From positions 341,857-405,856 of the forward strand of contig CAKKTE020000276.1 of NCBI GenBank assembly GCA_920105625.2: a DNA stretch of 64,000 nucleotides, in the 5' to 3' direction. The translations under genes and the position numbers were made by a program. Shown here piece after piece: positions 48,201 to 62,234 of the stretch; position 1 is the first letter of the stretch, and each line of letters begins with the position of its first letter. The DNA is from Clusia tigrina. Taxonomy: Eukaryota > Arthropoda > Insecta > Diptera > Clusiidae. The notes beneath the pieces were generated by a model. That model made no database searches. It was not told the DNA's origin and saw only the letters and a program-made list of their open reading frames with translations.

Positions 48201-48557
48201 TTTAGCAGTGTTTGATTTGGGACTCAAAGATAGCATAGCTATGAGCGATAGCTTAAATGGATAAGAGGCACGAGTACTTTATTGTCACAAAATTTCAAGG
48301 TTTTATGACGCTCCAGTAAAAAATTACAAGCATTTGAATGTTGCCAACTGTGGTAGATATAGGACGCACCGTATAGAAGTTAGGGCCATTTGAAATTTTA
48401 TCAGTGGTTTATTTTGGGTCTCAATGGTAGCATAGCTCTGAGCGATAGCTTAAATTTATAAGAGGCGCGAGTACTTTATATTCACAAAATTTCAAGGTCT
48501 TATGACGCTCCAGTAAAAAGTTACAAGCATTTGAATGTTTCAAATTTTGATAGGTGT
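45268..48557 (+). repeat. Large tandem satellite duplication, copy 1 (about 3.3 kb)
   Basis: Starts at an agacagcatagctatg monomer with ggtagcttaagttg and contains a deleted monomer (agtaaaaattgaatgttgc), ggttgggactcaagg, ttagatgcattttaa and a short ggacgatttgaaatttgatc monomer. The same series begins again at 48558 at an offset of 3,290 bp. Later parts align at offsets of 3,682 and 3,487 bp, differences equal to two monomers and one monomer. Confidence 0.9.
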
Positions 48558-51500
48558 AGGACGCACCGTATAGAAGTTAGGGCCATTTGAAGTTTTAGCA
48601 GTGTTTGATTTGGGACTCAAAGACAGCATAGCTATGAGCGGTAGCTTAAGTTGATAAGAGGCACGAGTACTTTATTGTCACAAAATTTCAAGGTTTTATG
48701 ACGCTCCAGTAAAAATTGAATGTTGCAAACTTTGATAGGTATATGACGCACCGTATAGAAGTTAGGGCCATTTGAAGTTTTATCAGTGTTTTAGGTTGGG
48801 ACTCAAGGGTGGCATAGCTATGAGCGATAAATTAAACGGATACGAGGCTCGAGTACTTTATTGTCAAAAAATTTCAAGGTTTTATGACGCTCCAGTAAAA
48901 AGTTGCAAGCATTTGAATGTAGCAAACTTTGATAGGTATAGGACGCACCTTATAGAAGTTAGGGCCAATTGAAGTTTTAGCAATGTTGGATTTGGGAGTC
49001 AAGAGTAGCATAGCTATGAGCGATAGCTCAAATTGATAGGAGGTACGAGTACTTTATTGTCACAACATTTCAAGGTTTATGACGCTCCAGTAAAAAATTA
49101 GATGCATTTTAATTTTGGAAACTTTGATAGGTGTAGGATGCACCGTATAGAAGTTAGGGCCATTTGAAGTTTTAGCAGTGTTTGATTTTGGGACTAAAGG
49201 GTAGCAGAGCTATGAGCGATAGACTAAATTGATAAGAGGCACGAGTACTTTATTGTCACAAAATTTCAAGGTCTTATGACGCTTCAGTAAATAGTTTAAT
49301 AGCATTTGAATGTTCCAAACTTTGATTGGTGTAGGGCGCACCGTATAGAAGTTAGGGCCATTTGAAAATTTATCAGTGTTTTAGTTTGGGACTCAAGGGT
49401 GGCATAGCTATGAGCGATAACTTAAATGGATAAGAGGCTCGAGTATTTTATTGGCACAAATTTTCAAGGTTTAATGACGCTCCAGTAAAAAGTTACAAGC
49501 ATTTGAATGTTGCAAGCTTTGATAGGTATAGGACGATTTGAAATTTGATCAGTGTTTTATTTTGGGTATCAATGGTAGCGTAGCTGTGAGCGATATCTTA
49601 AATTTACAAGATCCACGAGTATTTTATATTCACAAGGTCTTATGACGCTCCAGTAAAAAGTTACAAGCATGTTGCAAACTTTGTTAGGTGTAGGACGCAC
49701 CGTACAGAGGTTAGGGCCATTTGAAGTTTTATCAGTTTTGGATTTGGGACTCAAGGGTAGCATAGCTATGAGCGATAACTTAAATTGGTAAGAGGCACGA
49801 GTACTTTATTGTCACAAAATTTCAAGGTTTTATGACGCTTCAGTAAAAAGTTACAAGCATTTGAATGTTGCAAACTTTCATAGGTATAGGAGGTACCGCA
49901 GAAGTTAGGGCCATTTGAAGTTTTAGCAGTGTTTGATTTGGGACTCAAAGATAGCATAGCTATGAGCGATAACTTAAATTGATAAGAGGCGCGAGTACTT
50001 TATTGTCACAAAATTCAAAGTTTTATGACGCTCCAGTAAAAAGTTACATGCATTTGATTGTTGCAAACTTTGATAGGAATACGACGCACCTTATAGAAGT
50101 TAGGGCCATTTGAAGTTTTAGCATTGTTTGATTTGGGACTCAAAGGTAGCATAGCTATAAGCTATAGCTTAAATTGATAAGAGGCACGAGTACTTTATTG
50201 TCACAAAATTTCAAGGTTTTATGACGCTCCAGTAAAAAGCTACAAGCATTTGAATGTTGCAAACTTTGATAGGTGTAGGACGCACCGTATAGAAGTTAGG
50301 GCCATTTGAAGTTTTATCAGTGTTTTAGTTTGGGACTCAAGGGTGGCATAGCTATGAGCGATAACTTAAATGGATAAGAGGCACGAGTACTTTATTGTCA
50401 CAAAATTTCATGGATTTATGAAGCTCCAGTAAAAAGTTACAAGCATTTGAATGTTGCAAACTTTGATAGGTATCGGACGCACTGTACAGAAGTTAGGGCC
50501 ATTTGAAGTTTTAGCATTGTTTGATTTGGGACTCAAAGATAGGATAGCTATAAGCGATAGCTCAAATGGATAAGAGGCACGAGTACTTTATTGTCACAAA
50601 ATTTCAACGTTTTATGACGGTCCAGTAAAAAATTGCAAGCATTTCAATGTTGCCAACTTTGATAGGTATAGGACCCACCGTATAGAAGTTAGGGCTATTT
50701 GAAATTTTATCAGTGTTTTATTTTGGGTCTCAATGGTAGCATAGCTATGAGCGATAGCTTAAATTTATAAGAGGCACGGATACTTTATATTCACAAACTT
50801 TCAAGGTCTTATGACGCTCCAGTAAAAAGTTACAAGCATTTGAATGTTGCAAACTTTGATAGGTGTAGGATGCACCGTACAGAAGTTGGGGCCATTTGAA
50901 GTTTTATCAGTGTTTGATTTGGGACTCAAGGGTAGCATAGCTATGAGCGATAGCTTAAATTGATAAGAGGCACAAGTACTTATTGTCACAAAATTTCAAG
51001 GTCTTATGACGCTTCAGTAAAAAGTTACAAGCATTTGAATGTTGCAAACTTTCATAGGTATAGGAGGCACCGCATAGAAGTTAGGGCCACTTGAAGTTTT
51101 AGCAGTGTTTGATTTGGGACTCAAAGGTAGCATAGCTCTGAGCGATAGCTTAAATTGATAAGAGGCACGAGTACTTTATTGTCACAACATTTCAAGGTTT
51201 TATGACGCTCCAGTAAAAAGTTACAAGCATTTGAATGTTGCAATCTTTGATAGGTATATGACGCACCGTATAGAAGTTAGGCCCATTTGAAGTTTTATCA
51301 GTGTTTGATTTTGGGAATCAAGGGTAGCATAGCTCTGAGCGATAGCTTAAATTGATTAGAGGCACAAGTACTTTATTGTCACATAATTTCAAGGTCTTAT
51401 GACGCTTCAGTAAAAAGTTTAATAGCCTTTGAATGTTGCAAACTTTGATAGGTGTAGGACGCACCGTATAGAAGTTAGGGCCATTTGAAGTTTTATCAGT

Positions 51501-52044
51501 GTTTGATTTTGGGACTCAAGGGTGGCATAGCTATGAGCGATAACTTAAATGGATAGAGGCTCGAGTACTTTATTGTCACAAAATTTCAAGGTTTTATGAA
51601 GCTCCAATAAAAAGTTACAAGCATTTGAATGTTGCAAACTTTGAAAGGTAAAGGACGCAGTATACAGAAGTTTGGGCCATTTAAAATTTTAGCAGTGTTT
51701 GATTTGGGACTCAAAGATAGCATAGCTATGAGCGATAGCTTAAATGGATAAGAGGCACGAGTACTTTATTGTCACAAAATTTCAAGGTTTTATGACGCTC
51801 CAGTAAAAAATTACAAGCATTTGAATGTTGCCAACTGTGGTAGATATAGGACGCACCGTATAGAAGTTAGGGCCATTTGAAATTTTATCAGTGGTTTATT
51901 TTGGTTCTCAATGGTAGCATAGCTCTGAGCGATAGCTTAAATTTGTAAGAGGCGCGAGTACTTTATATTCACAAAATTTCAAGGTCTTATGACGCTCCAG
52001 TAAAAATTTACAAGCATTTGAATGTTTCAAATTTTGATAGGTGT
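48558..52044 (+). repeat. Large tandem satellite duplication, copy 2 (about 3.5 kb)
   Basis: Copy of 45268-48557 with only scattered substitutions. Relative to copy 1 it has gained two monomers at about 49950-50400 and lost one at about 51120-51170, which fits unequal exchange between neighbouring units. Confidence 0.9.
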
Positions 52045-55000
52045 AGGACGCACTGTACAGAAGTTAGGGCCATTTGAAATTTTATCAGTGTTTGATTTGG
52101 GACTCAAGGGTAGCATAGCTATGAGCGATAACTTAAATTGATAAGAGGCAGGAGTACTTTATTGTCAGCAAATTTCAAGATTTTATGACGCTCCAGTAAA
52201 AAGTTACAAGCATTTGAATGTTGCAAACTTTGATAGATATAGGTCGCACCGTAAAGAAGTTAGGGCCATTTGAAGTTGTAGCAGTGTTTGATTTGGGACT
52301 CAACGGTAGCATAGCTATGAGCGATAGCTTAAATTGATAAGAGGTACGAGTACTTTATTGTCACAACATTTCAAGGTTTTATGACGATCCAGTAAAAAGT
52401 TACAAGCATTTGAATGTTGCAATCTTTGATAGGTATATGACGCACCGTATAGAAGTTAGGCCCATTTGAAGTTTTATCAGTGTTTGATTTTGGGAATCAA
52501 GGGTAGCATAGCTCTGAGCGATAGCTTAAATTGATTAGAGGCACAAGTACTTTATTGTCACATAATTTCAAGGTCTTATGACGCTTCAGTAAAAAGTTTA
52601 ATAGCCTTTGAATGTTGCAAACTTTGATAGGTGTAGGACGCACCGTATAGAAGTTAGGGCCATTTGAAGTTTTATCAGTGTTTAAGTTTGGGACTCAAGG
52701 GTGGCATAGCTATGAGCGATAACTTAAATGGATAGAGGTTCGAGTACTTTATTGTCACAAAATTTCAAGGTTTTATGACGCTCCAGTAAAAAGTTACAAG
52801 CATTTGAATGTTGCAAACTTTGATAGATATAGGTCGCACCGTAAAGAAGTTAGGGCCATTTGAAGTTGTAGCAGTGTTTGATTTGGGACTCAACGGTAGC
52901 ATAGCTATGAGCGATAGCTTAAATTGATAAGAGGTACGAGTACTTTATTGTCACAACATTTCAAGGTTTTATGACGATCCAGTAAAAAGTTACAAGCATT
53001 TGAATGTTGCAATCTTTGATAGGTATATGACGCACCGTATAGAAGTTAGGCCCAGTTGAAGTTTTATCAGTGTTTGATTTTGGGAATCAAGGGTAGCATA
53101 GCTCTGAGCGATAGCTTAAATTGATTAGAGGCACAAGTACTTTATTGTCACATAATTTCAAGGTCTTATGACGCTTCAGTAAAAAGTATAATAGCCTTTG
53201 AATGTTGCAAACTTTGATAGGTGTAGGACGCACCGTATAGAAGTTAGGGCCATTTGAAGTTTTATCAGTGTTTTATTTTGGGACTCAAGGGTGGCATAGC
53301 TATGAGCGATAACTTAAATGGATAGAGGCTCGAGTACTTTATTGTCACAAAATTTCAAGGTTTTATGAAGCTCCAGTAAAAAGTTACAAGCATTTGAATG
53401 TTGCAAACTTTGAAAGGTAAAGGACGCAGTATACAGAAGTTTGGGCCATTTAAAATTTTAGCAGTGTTTGATTTGGGACTCAAAGATAGCATAGCTATGA
53501 GCGATAGCTTAAATGGATAAGAGGCACGAGTACTTTATTGTCACAAAATTTCAAGGTTTTATGACGCTCCAGTAAAAAATTACAAGCATTTGAATGTTGC
53601 CAACTGTGGTAGATATAGGACGCACCGTATAGAAGTTAGGGCCATTTGAAATTTTATCAGTGGTTTATTTTGGGTCTCAATGGTAGCATAGCTCTGAGCG
53701 ATAGCTTAAATTTATAAGAGGCGCGAGTACTTTATATTCACAAAATTTCAAGGTCTTATGACTCTCCAGTAAAAAGTTACAAGCATTTGAATGTTGCAAA
53801 TTTTGATAGGTGTAGGACGCACTGTACAGAAGTTAGGGCCATTTGAAATTTTATCAGTGTTTGATTTGGGACTCAAGGGTAGCATAGCTATGAGCGATAA
53901 CTTAAATTGATAAGAGGCAGGAGTACTTTATTGTCAGCAAATTTCAAGATTTTATGACGCTCCAGTAAAAAGTTACAAGCATTTGAATGTTGCAAACTTT
54001 GATATATATAGGTCGCACCGTAAAGAATTTAGGGCCATTTGAAGTTGTAGCAGTGTTTGATTTGGGACTCAACGGTAGCATAGCTATGAGCGATAGCTTA
54101 AATTGATAAGAGGTACGAGTACTTTATTGTCACAACATTTCAAGGTTTTATGACGATCCAGTAAATTTGCAAACTTTGATAGGTGTAGGATGCACCGTAT
54201 AGAAGTTAGGGCCATTTGAATTTTTATCAGTGTTTGATTTTGGGAATCAATGGTAGCATAGCTATGAGCGATAGCTTAAATTGATAAGAGGCACAAGTAC
54301 TTTATTGTCACAAAATTTCAAGGTTTTATGACGCTTCAGTAAAAAGTTACAAGCATTTGAATGTTGCAAACTTTAATAGGTGTAGGAGGCACCGCATAGA
54401 AGTTAGGGCCATTTGAAGTTTTAGCAGTGTTTGATTTGGGACTCAAAGATAGCATAGCTATGAGCGATAACTTAAATTGATAAGAGGCGCGAGTACTTTA
54501 TTGTCAAAAAATTCAAGGTTTTATGACGCTCCAGTAAAAAGTTACATGCATTTGATTGTTGCAAACTTTGATAGGAATAGGACGCACCGTATAGAAGTTA
54601 GGGCCATTTGAAGTTTTAGCATTGTTTGATTTGGGACTCAAAGGTAGCATAGCTATGAGCGATAGCTTAAATTGTTGAGAGGCACGAGTACTTTATTGTC
54701 ACAAAATTTCAAGGTTTTATGACGCTCCAGTAAAAAGTTACAAGCATTTGAATGTTGCAAACTTTGATAGTTATAGGACGCACTATACAGAAGTTTGGGC
54801 CATTTAAAGTTTTAGCAATGTTTGATTTGGGACTCAAAGATATCATAGCTATGAGCGATAGCTTAAATGGATAAGAGGCACGAGTACTTTATTGTCACAA
54901 AATTTCAAGGTTTTATGACGCTCCAGTAAAAAATTACAAGCATTTGAATGTTGCCAACTTTGATAGGTATAGGACGCACCGTATAGAAGTTAGGGCCATT

Positions 55001-57840
55001 TGAAATTTTATCAGTGTTTTATTTTGGGTCTCAATGGTAGCATAGCTCTGAGCGATAGCTTAAATTTATAAGAGGCGCGAGTACTTTATATTCACAAAAT
55101 TTCAAGGTCTTATGACGCTCCAGTAAAAAGTTACAAGCATTTGAATGTTGCAAACTTTGATAGGTGTAGGACGCACTGTACAGAAGTTAGGGCCATTTGA
55201 AGTTTTATCAGTGTTTGATTTGGGACTCAAGGGTAGCATAGCTATGAGCGATAACTTAAATTGATAAGAGGCAGGAGTACTTTATTGTCAGCAAATTTCA
55301 AGATTTTATGACGCTCCAGTAAAAAGTTACAAGCATTTGAATGTTGCAAACTTTGATAGATATAGGTCGCACCGTAAAGAAGTTAGGGCCATTTGAAGTT
55401 GTAGTAGTGTTTGATTTGGGACTCAACGGTAGCATAGCTATGAGCGATAGCTTAAATTGATAAGAGGTACGAGTACTTTATTGCCACAACATTTCAAGGT
55501 TTTATGACGATCCAGTAAATTTGCAAACTTTGATAGGTGTAGGATGCACCGTATAAAAGTTAGGGCCATTTGAATTTTTATCAGTGTTTGATTTTGGGAA
55601 TCAAGGGTAGCATAGCTATGAGCAATAGCTTAAATTGATAAGAGGCACAAGTACTTTATTGTCACAAAATTTCAAGGTTTTATGACGCTTCAGTAAAAAG
55701 TTACAAGCATTTGACTGTTGCAAACTTTAATAGGTGTAGGAGGCACCGCATAGAAGTTAGGGCCATTTGAAGTTTTAGCAGTGTTTGATTTGGGACTCAA
55801 AGATAGCATAGCTATGAGCGATAACTTAAATTGATAAGAGGCGCGAGTACGTTATTGTCAAAAAATTCAAGGTTATATGACGCTCCAGTAAAAAGTTACA
55901 TGCATTTGATTGTTGCAAACTTTGATAGGAATAGGACGCACCGTATAGAAGTTAGGGCCATTTGAAGTTTTAGCATTGTTTGATTTGGGACTCAAAGGTA
56001 GCATAGCTATGAGCGATAGCTTAAATTGTTAAGAGGCACGAGTACTTTATTGTCACAAAATTTCAAGGTTTTATGACGCTCCAGTAAAAAATTACAAGCA
56101 TTTGAATGTTGCCAACTGTGGTAGATATAGGACGCACCGTATAGAAGTTAGGGCCATTTGAAATTTTATCAGTGTTTTATTTGGGACTCAAGGGTAGCAT
56201 AGCTATGAGCGATAACTTAAATTGATAAGAGGCACGAGTACTTTATTGTCAGAAAATTTCGAGATTTTATAACGCTCCAGTAAAAAGTTACAAGCATTTG
56301 AATGTTGCAAACCTTGATAGATATAGGTCGCACCGTATAGAAGTTAGGGCTATTTGAAGTTCTAGCAGTGTTTGATTTGGGACTCAACGGTAGCATAGCT
56401 ATGAGCGATAGCTTAAATTGATAAGAGGTACGAGTACTTTATTGTCACAACATTTCAAGGTTTAATGACGATCCAGTAAAAAATTACAAGAATTTGAATG
56501 TTGCAAACTTTGATAGGTGTAGGATGCACCGTATAGAAGTTAGGGCCATTTGAAGTTTTATCAGTGTTTGATTTTTGGAATCAAGGGTAGCATAGCTATG
56601 AGCGATAGCTTAAATTGATAAGAGGCACAAGTACTTTATTGTCACAAAATTTCAAGGTCTTATGACGTTTCAGTAAAAAGTTACAAGCATTTGAATGTTG
56701 CAAACTTTCATAGGTATAGCAGGCACCGCATAGAAGTTAGGGCCACTTGAAGTTTTAGCAGTGTTTGATTTGGGACTCAAAGATAGCATAGCTATAAGCG
56801 ATAACTTAAATTGATAAGAGGCGCGAGTACTTTATTGTCACAAAATTCAAGGTTTTATGACGCTCCAGTAAAAAGTTACATGCATTTTATTGTTGCAAAC
56901 TTTGATAGGAATAGGACGCACCATATAGAAGTTAGGGCCATTTGAAGTTTTATCAGTGTTTGATTTTGAGAATCAAGGGTAGCATAGCTCTGAGCGATAG
57001 CTTAAATTGATTAGAGGCACAAGTACTTTATTGTCACATAATTTCAAGGTCTTATGACGCTTCAGTAAAAAGTTTAATAGCATTTGAATGTTGCAAACTT
57101 TGATAGGTGTAGGCCGCACCGTATAGAAGTTAGGGCCATTTGAAGTTTTATCAGTGTTTAAGTTTGGGACTCAAGGGTGGCATAGCTATGAGCGATAACT
57201 TAAATGGATAAGAGGCTCGAGTACTTTATTGTCACAAAATTTCAAGGTTTTATGAAGCTCCAGTAAAAAGTTACAAGCATTTGAATGTTGCAAACTTTGA
57301 TAGGTAAAGGACGCACTATACAGAAGTTTGGGCCATTTAAAGTTTTAGCAGTGTTTGATTTGGGACTCAAAGATAGCATAGCTATGAGCGATAGCTTAAA
57401 TGAATAAGAGGCACGAGTACTTTATTGTCACAAAATTTCAAGGTTTTATGACGCTCCAGTAAAAAATTACAAGCATTTGAATGTTGCCAACTGCGGTAGA
57501 TATAGGACGCACTGTATAGAAGTTAGGGCCATTTGAAATTTTATCAGTGTTTTATTTTGGGTCTCGATGGTAGCATAGCTCTGAGCGATAGCTTAAATTT
57601 ATAAGAGGCGCGAGTACTTTATATTCACAAAGTTTCAAGGTCTTATGACGCTCCAGTAAAAAGTTACAAGCATTTGAATGTTGCAAATTTTGATAGGTGT
57701 AGGATGCACCGTACAGAAGTTAGGGCCATTTGAAGTTTTATCAGTGTTTGATTTGGGACTCAAGGGTAGCATTGCTATGAGCGATAACTTAAATTGATAA
57801 GAGGCAGGAGTACTTTATTGTCAGAAAATTTCAAGATTTT

Positions 57841-59606
57841 ATGACGCTCCAGTAAAAAGTTACAAGCATTTGAATGTTGCAAACTTTGATAGATATAGGT
57901 CGCACCGTAAAGAAGTTAGGGCCATTTGAAGTTGTAGCAGTGTTTGATTTGGGACTCAACGGTAGCATAGCTATGAGCGATAGCTTAAATTGATAAGAGG
58001 TACGAGTACTTTATTGTCACAACATTTCAAGGTTTTATGACGATCCAGTAAATTTGCAAACTTTGATAGGTGTAGGATGCACCATATAGAAGTTAGGGCC
58101 ATTTGAATTTTTATCAGTGATTTATTTTGGGTCTCAATGGTAGCATAGCTCTGAGCGATAGCTTAAATTTATAAGAGGCGCGAATACTTTATATTCACAA
58201 AATTTCAAGGTCTTTTGACGCTCCAGTAAAAAGTTACAAGCATTTGAATGTTGCAAATTTTGATAGGTGTAGGACGCACCGTACAGAAGTTAGGGCCATT
58301 TGAAGTTTTATCAGTGTTTGATTTGGGACTCAAGGGTAGCATAGCTATGAGCGATAACTTAAATTGATAAGAGGCACGCGTACACTATTGTCAGAAAATT
58401 TCAAGATTTTATGACGCTCCAGTAAAAAGTTACAAGCATTTGAATGTTGCAAACTTTGATAGATATAGGTCGCACCGTAAAGAAGTTAGGGCCATTTGAA
58501 CTCGTAGCAGTGTTTGATTTCGAACTCAATGGTAGCATAGCTATGAGCGATAGCTTAAATTGATAAGAGGTACGAGTACTTTATTGTCACAACATTTCAA
58601 GGTTTGTGACGATCCAGTAAATTTGCAAACTTTGATAGGTGTAGGATGCACCGTATAGAAATTAGGGCCATTTGAAGTTTTATTAGTGTTTGATTTTGGG
58701 AATCAAGGGTAGCATAGCTATGAGCGATAGCTTAAATTGATAAGAGGCACAAGTACTTTATTGTCACAAAATTTCAAGGTTTTATGACACTTCAGTAAAA
58801 AGATACAAGCATTTGAATGTTGCAAACTTTAATAGGTGTAGGAGGCACCGCATAGAAGTTATGGCCATTTGAAGTTTTAGCAGTGTTTGATTTGGGACTC
58901 AAAGCTAGCATAGCTATGAGCGATAACTTAAATTGATAAGAGTCGCGAGTACTTTATTGTCAAAAAATTCAAGGTTTTATGACGCTCCAGTAAAAAGTTA
59001 CATGCATTTGATTGTTGCAAACTTTGATAGGAATAGGACGCACCGTATAGAAGTTAGGGCCATTTGAAGTTTTAGCATTGTTTGCTTTGGGACTCAAAGG
59101 TAGCATAGCTATGAGCGATAGCTTAAATTATTAAGAGGCACGAGCACTTTATTGTCACAAAATTTCAAGGTTTTAGGACGCTCCAGTAAAAAGTTACAAG
59201 CATTTGAATGTTGCAAACTTTGATAGGTATAGGACGCACAGCACAGAAATTAGGGCCATTTGAAGCTTTAGCATTGTTTGATTTGGCACTCAAAGATAGC
59301 ATAGCTATGAGCGATATCTTAAATTGATAAAAAGCACGAGTACTTTATTGTCACAAAATTTCAAGGTTTTATGATACTTCAGTAAAAAGTTTAATAGCAT
59401 TTGAATGTTGCAAACTTTGATAGGTGTAGGACGCACCGTATAGAAGTTAGGGCCATTTGAAGTTTTATCAGTGATTTAGTCTGGGATTCAAGGGTGGCAT
59501 AGCTATGAGCGATAACTTAAATGGATAAGAGGCTCGAGTACTTTATTGTCACAAAATTTCAAGGTTTTATGAAGCTCCAGTAAAAAATTACAAGCATTTG
59601 AATGTT
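57841..59606 (+). repeat. Higher-order satellite block, copy A (recurs at 62235-64000)
   Basis: Aligns with 62235-64000 at a constant offset of 4,394 bp over about 1.76 kb. Both include the gatagatataggtcgcaccg monomers, two gatccagtaaatttgc deletion junctions 569 bp apart, tttgctttgggactc and gacgcacagcacag. Its last 1.02 kb also equals 59722-60744 at an offset of 1,159 bp. Confidence 0.9.
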
Positions 59607-59721
59607 GCCAACTGCGGTAGATATAGGACGCACTGTATAGAAGTTAGGGCCATTTGAAATTTTATCAGTGTTTTATTTTGGGTCTCGATGGTAGCATAGC
59701 TCTGAGCGATAGCTTAAATTG

Positions 59722-60744
59722 ATAAGAGGTACGAGTACTTTATTGTCACAACATTTCAAGGTTTGTGACGATCCAGTAAATTTGCAAACTTTGATAGGTG
59801 TAGGATGCACCGTATAGAAATTAGGGCCATTTGAAGTTTTATTAGTGTTTGATTTTGGGAATCAAGGGTAGCATAGCTATGAGCGATAGCTTAAATTGAT
59901 AAGAGGCACAAGTACTTTATTGTCACAAAATTTCAAGGTTTTATGACGCTTCAGTAAAAAGATACAAGCATTTGAATGTTGCAAACTTTAATAGGTGTAG
60001 GAGGCACCGCATAGAAGTTAGGGCCATTTGAAGTTTTAGCAGTGTTTGATTTGGGACTCAAAGATAGCATAGCTATGAGCGATAACTTAAATTGATAAGA
60101 GTCGCGAGTACTTTATTGTCAAAAAATTCAAGGTTTTATGACGCTCCAGTAAAAAGTTACATGCATTTGATTGTTGCAAACTTTGATAGGAATAGGACGC
60201 ACCGTATAGAAGTTAGGGCCATTTGAAGTTTTAGCATTGTTTGCTTTGGGACTCAAAGGTAGCATAGCTATGAGCGATAGCTTAAATTGTTAAGAGGCAC
60301 GAGCACTTTATTGTCACAAAATTTCAAGGTTTTAGGACGCTCCAGTAAAAAGTTACAAGCATTTGAATGTTGCAAACTTTGATAGGTATAGGACGCACAG
60401 CACAGAAATTAGGGCCATTTGAAGCTTTAGCATTGTTTGATTTGGCATTCAAAGATAGCATAGCTATGAGCGATATCTTAAATTGATAAGAAGCACGAGT
60501 ACTTTATTGTCACAAAATTTCAAGGTTTTATGATACTTCAGTAAAAAGTTTAATAGCATTTGAATGTTGCAAACTTTGATAGGTGTAGGACGGACCGTAT
60601 AGAAGTTAGGGCCATTTGAAGTTTTATCAGTGATTTAGTCTGGGATTCAAGGGTGGCATAGCTATGAGCGATAACTTAAATGGATAAGAGGCTCGAGTAC
60701 TTTATTGTCACAAAATTTCAAGGTTTTATGAAGCTCCAGTAAAA
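59722..60744 (+). repeat. Higher-order satellite block, copy B (about 1.02 kb)
   Basis: Matches 58563-59585 without indels and with about seven substitutions by eye (for example gacggaccg for gacgcaccg, and ggcattcaaag for ggcactcaaag). It also matches 62957-63979 at an offset of 3,235 bp. Confidence 0.9.
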
Positions 60745-62234
60745 AGGTACAAGCATTTGAATGTTGCAAACTTTGATAGGTATAGGACGCACTATACAGA
60801 AGTTTGGGCCATTTAAAGTTTTAGCGAGTCCTTTATTGTCACAAAATTTCAAGGTTTTATGACGCCCCAGTGAAAAGTTACAAGCATTTGAATATTGCAA
60901 ACTTTCATAGGTGTAGGAGGCACCGTACAGAAGTTAGGGCCATTTGAAGTTTTATCAGTGTTTGTTTTGGGACTCAAGGGTAGCATAGCTATGAGCGGTA
61001 GCTTAAATGGATAAGAGTCACGAGTACTTTATTGTCACACAATTTCAAAGTTTTATGACGCTCCAGTAAAAAAGTACAAGCATTTGAATGTTGCCAACTT
61101 TGATAGGTATAGGACGCACCGTATAGAAGTTAGGGCCATTTGAAATTTTATCAGTGTTTTATTTTGGGTCTCAATGGTAGCATAGCTATGAGCGATAGCT
61201 TAAATTTATAAAAGGCACGAGTACTTTATATTCACAAAATTTCAAGTTCTTATGACGCTCCAGTAAAAAGTTACAATCTTTTGAATGTTGCAAACTTTGA
61301 TAGGTGTAGGACGCACCGTACAGAAGTTAGGGCCATTTGAAGTTTTATCAGTTATTGATTTGGGACTCAAGGGTAACATAGCTATGCGCGATAACTTAAA
61401 TTGATAAGAGGCACGAGTACTTTATTGTCAGAAAATTTCAAGATTTTATGACGCTCCAGTGAAAAGTTACAAGCATTTGAATGTTGCAAACTTTGATAGA
61501 TATAGGTCGCACCGTATTGAAGTTAGGGCCATTTGAAGTTCTAGCAGTGTTTGATTTGGGACTCAACGGTAGCATAGCCATGAGCGATAGGTTAAATTGA
61601 TAAGAGGTACGAGTACTTTATTGTCACAACATTTCATGGTTTTATGACGATCCAGTAAAAAATTACAAGCATTTGAATGTTGCAATATTTGATAGGTGTA
61701 GGATGCACAGTATAGAAGTTAGGGCCATTTGAAGTTTTATCAGTGTTTGATTTTGGGCATCAAGGGTAGCATAGCTATGAGCGATAGCTTAAATTGATAA
61801 GAGGCACAAGTACTTTATTGTCACAAAATTTCAAGGTTTTATGACGCTTCAGTAAAAAGTTACAAGCATTTGAATGTTACAAAGTTTGATAGGTGTAGGA
61901 CGCACCGTATAGAAGTTAGGGCCATTTGAAGTTTTATCAGTATTTTAGTTTGGGCATCAAGGGTAGCATAGCTATGAGCGATAGCTTAAATGGATAAGAG
62001 GCACGAGTACTTTATTGTCACAAAATTTCAAGGTTTTATGACGCTCCAGTAAAAAATTACAAGCATTTGAATGTTGCCAACTGCGGTAGATATAGGACGC
62101 ACTGTATAGAAGTTAGGGCCATTTGAAATTTTATCAGTGTTTTATTTTGGGTCTCGATGGTAGCATAGCTCTGAGCGATAGCTTCAATTTATAAGAGGCG
62201 CGAGTACTTTATATTCACAAAGTTTCAAGGTCTT

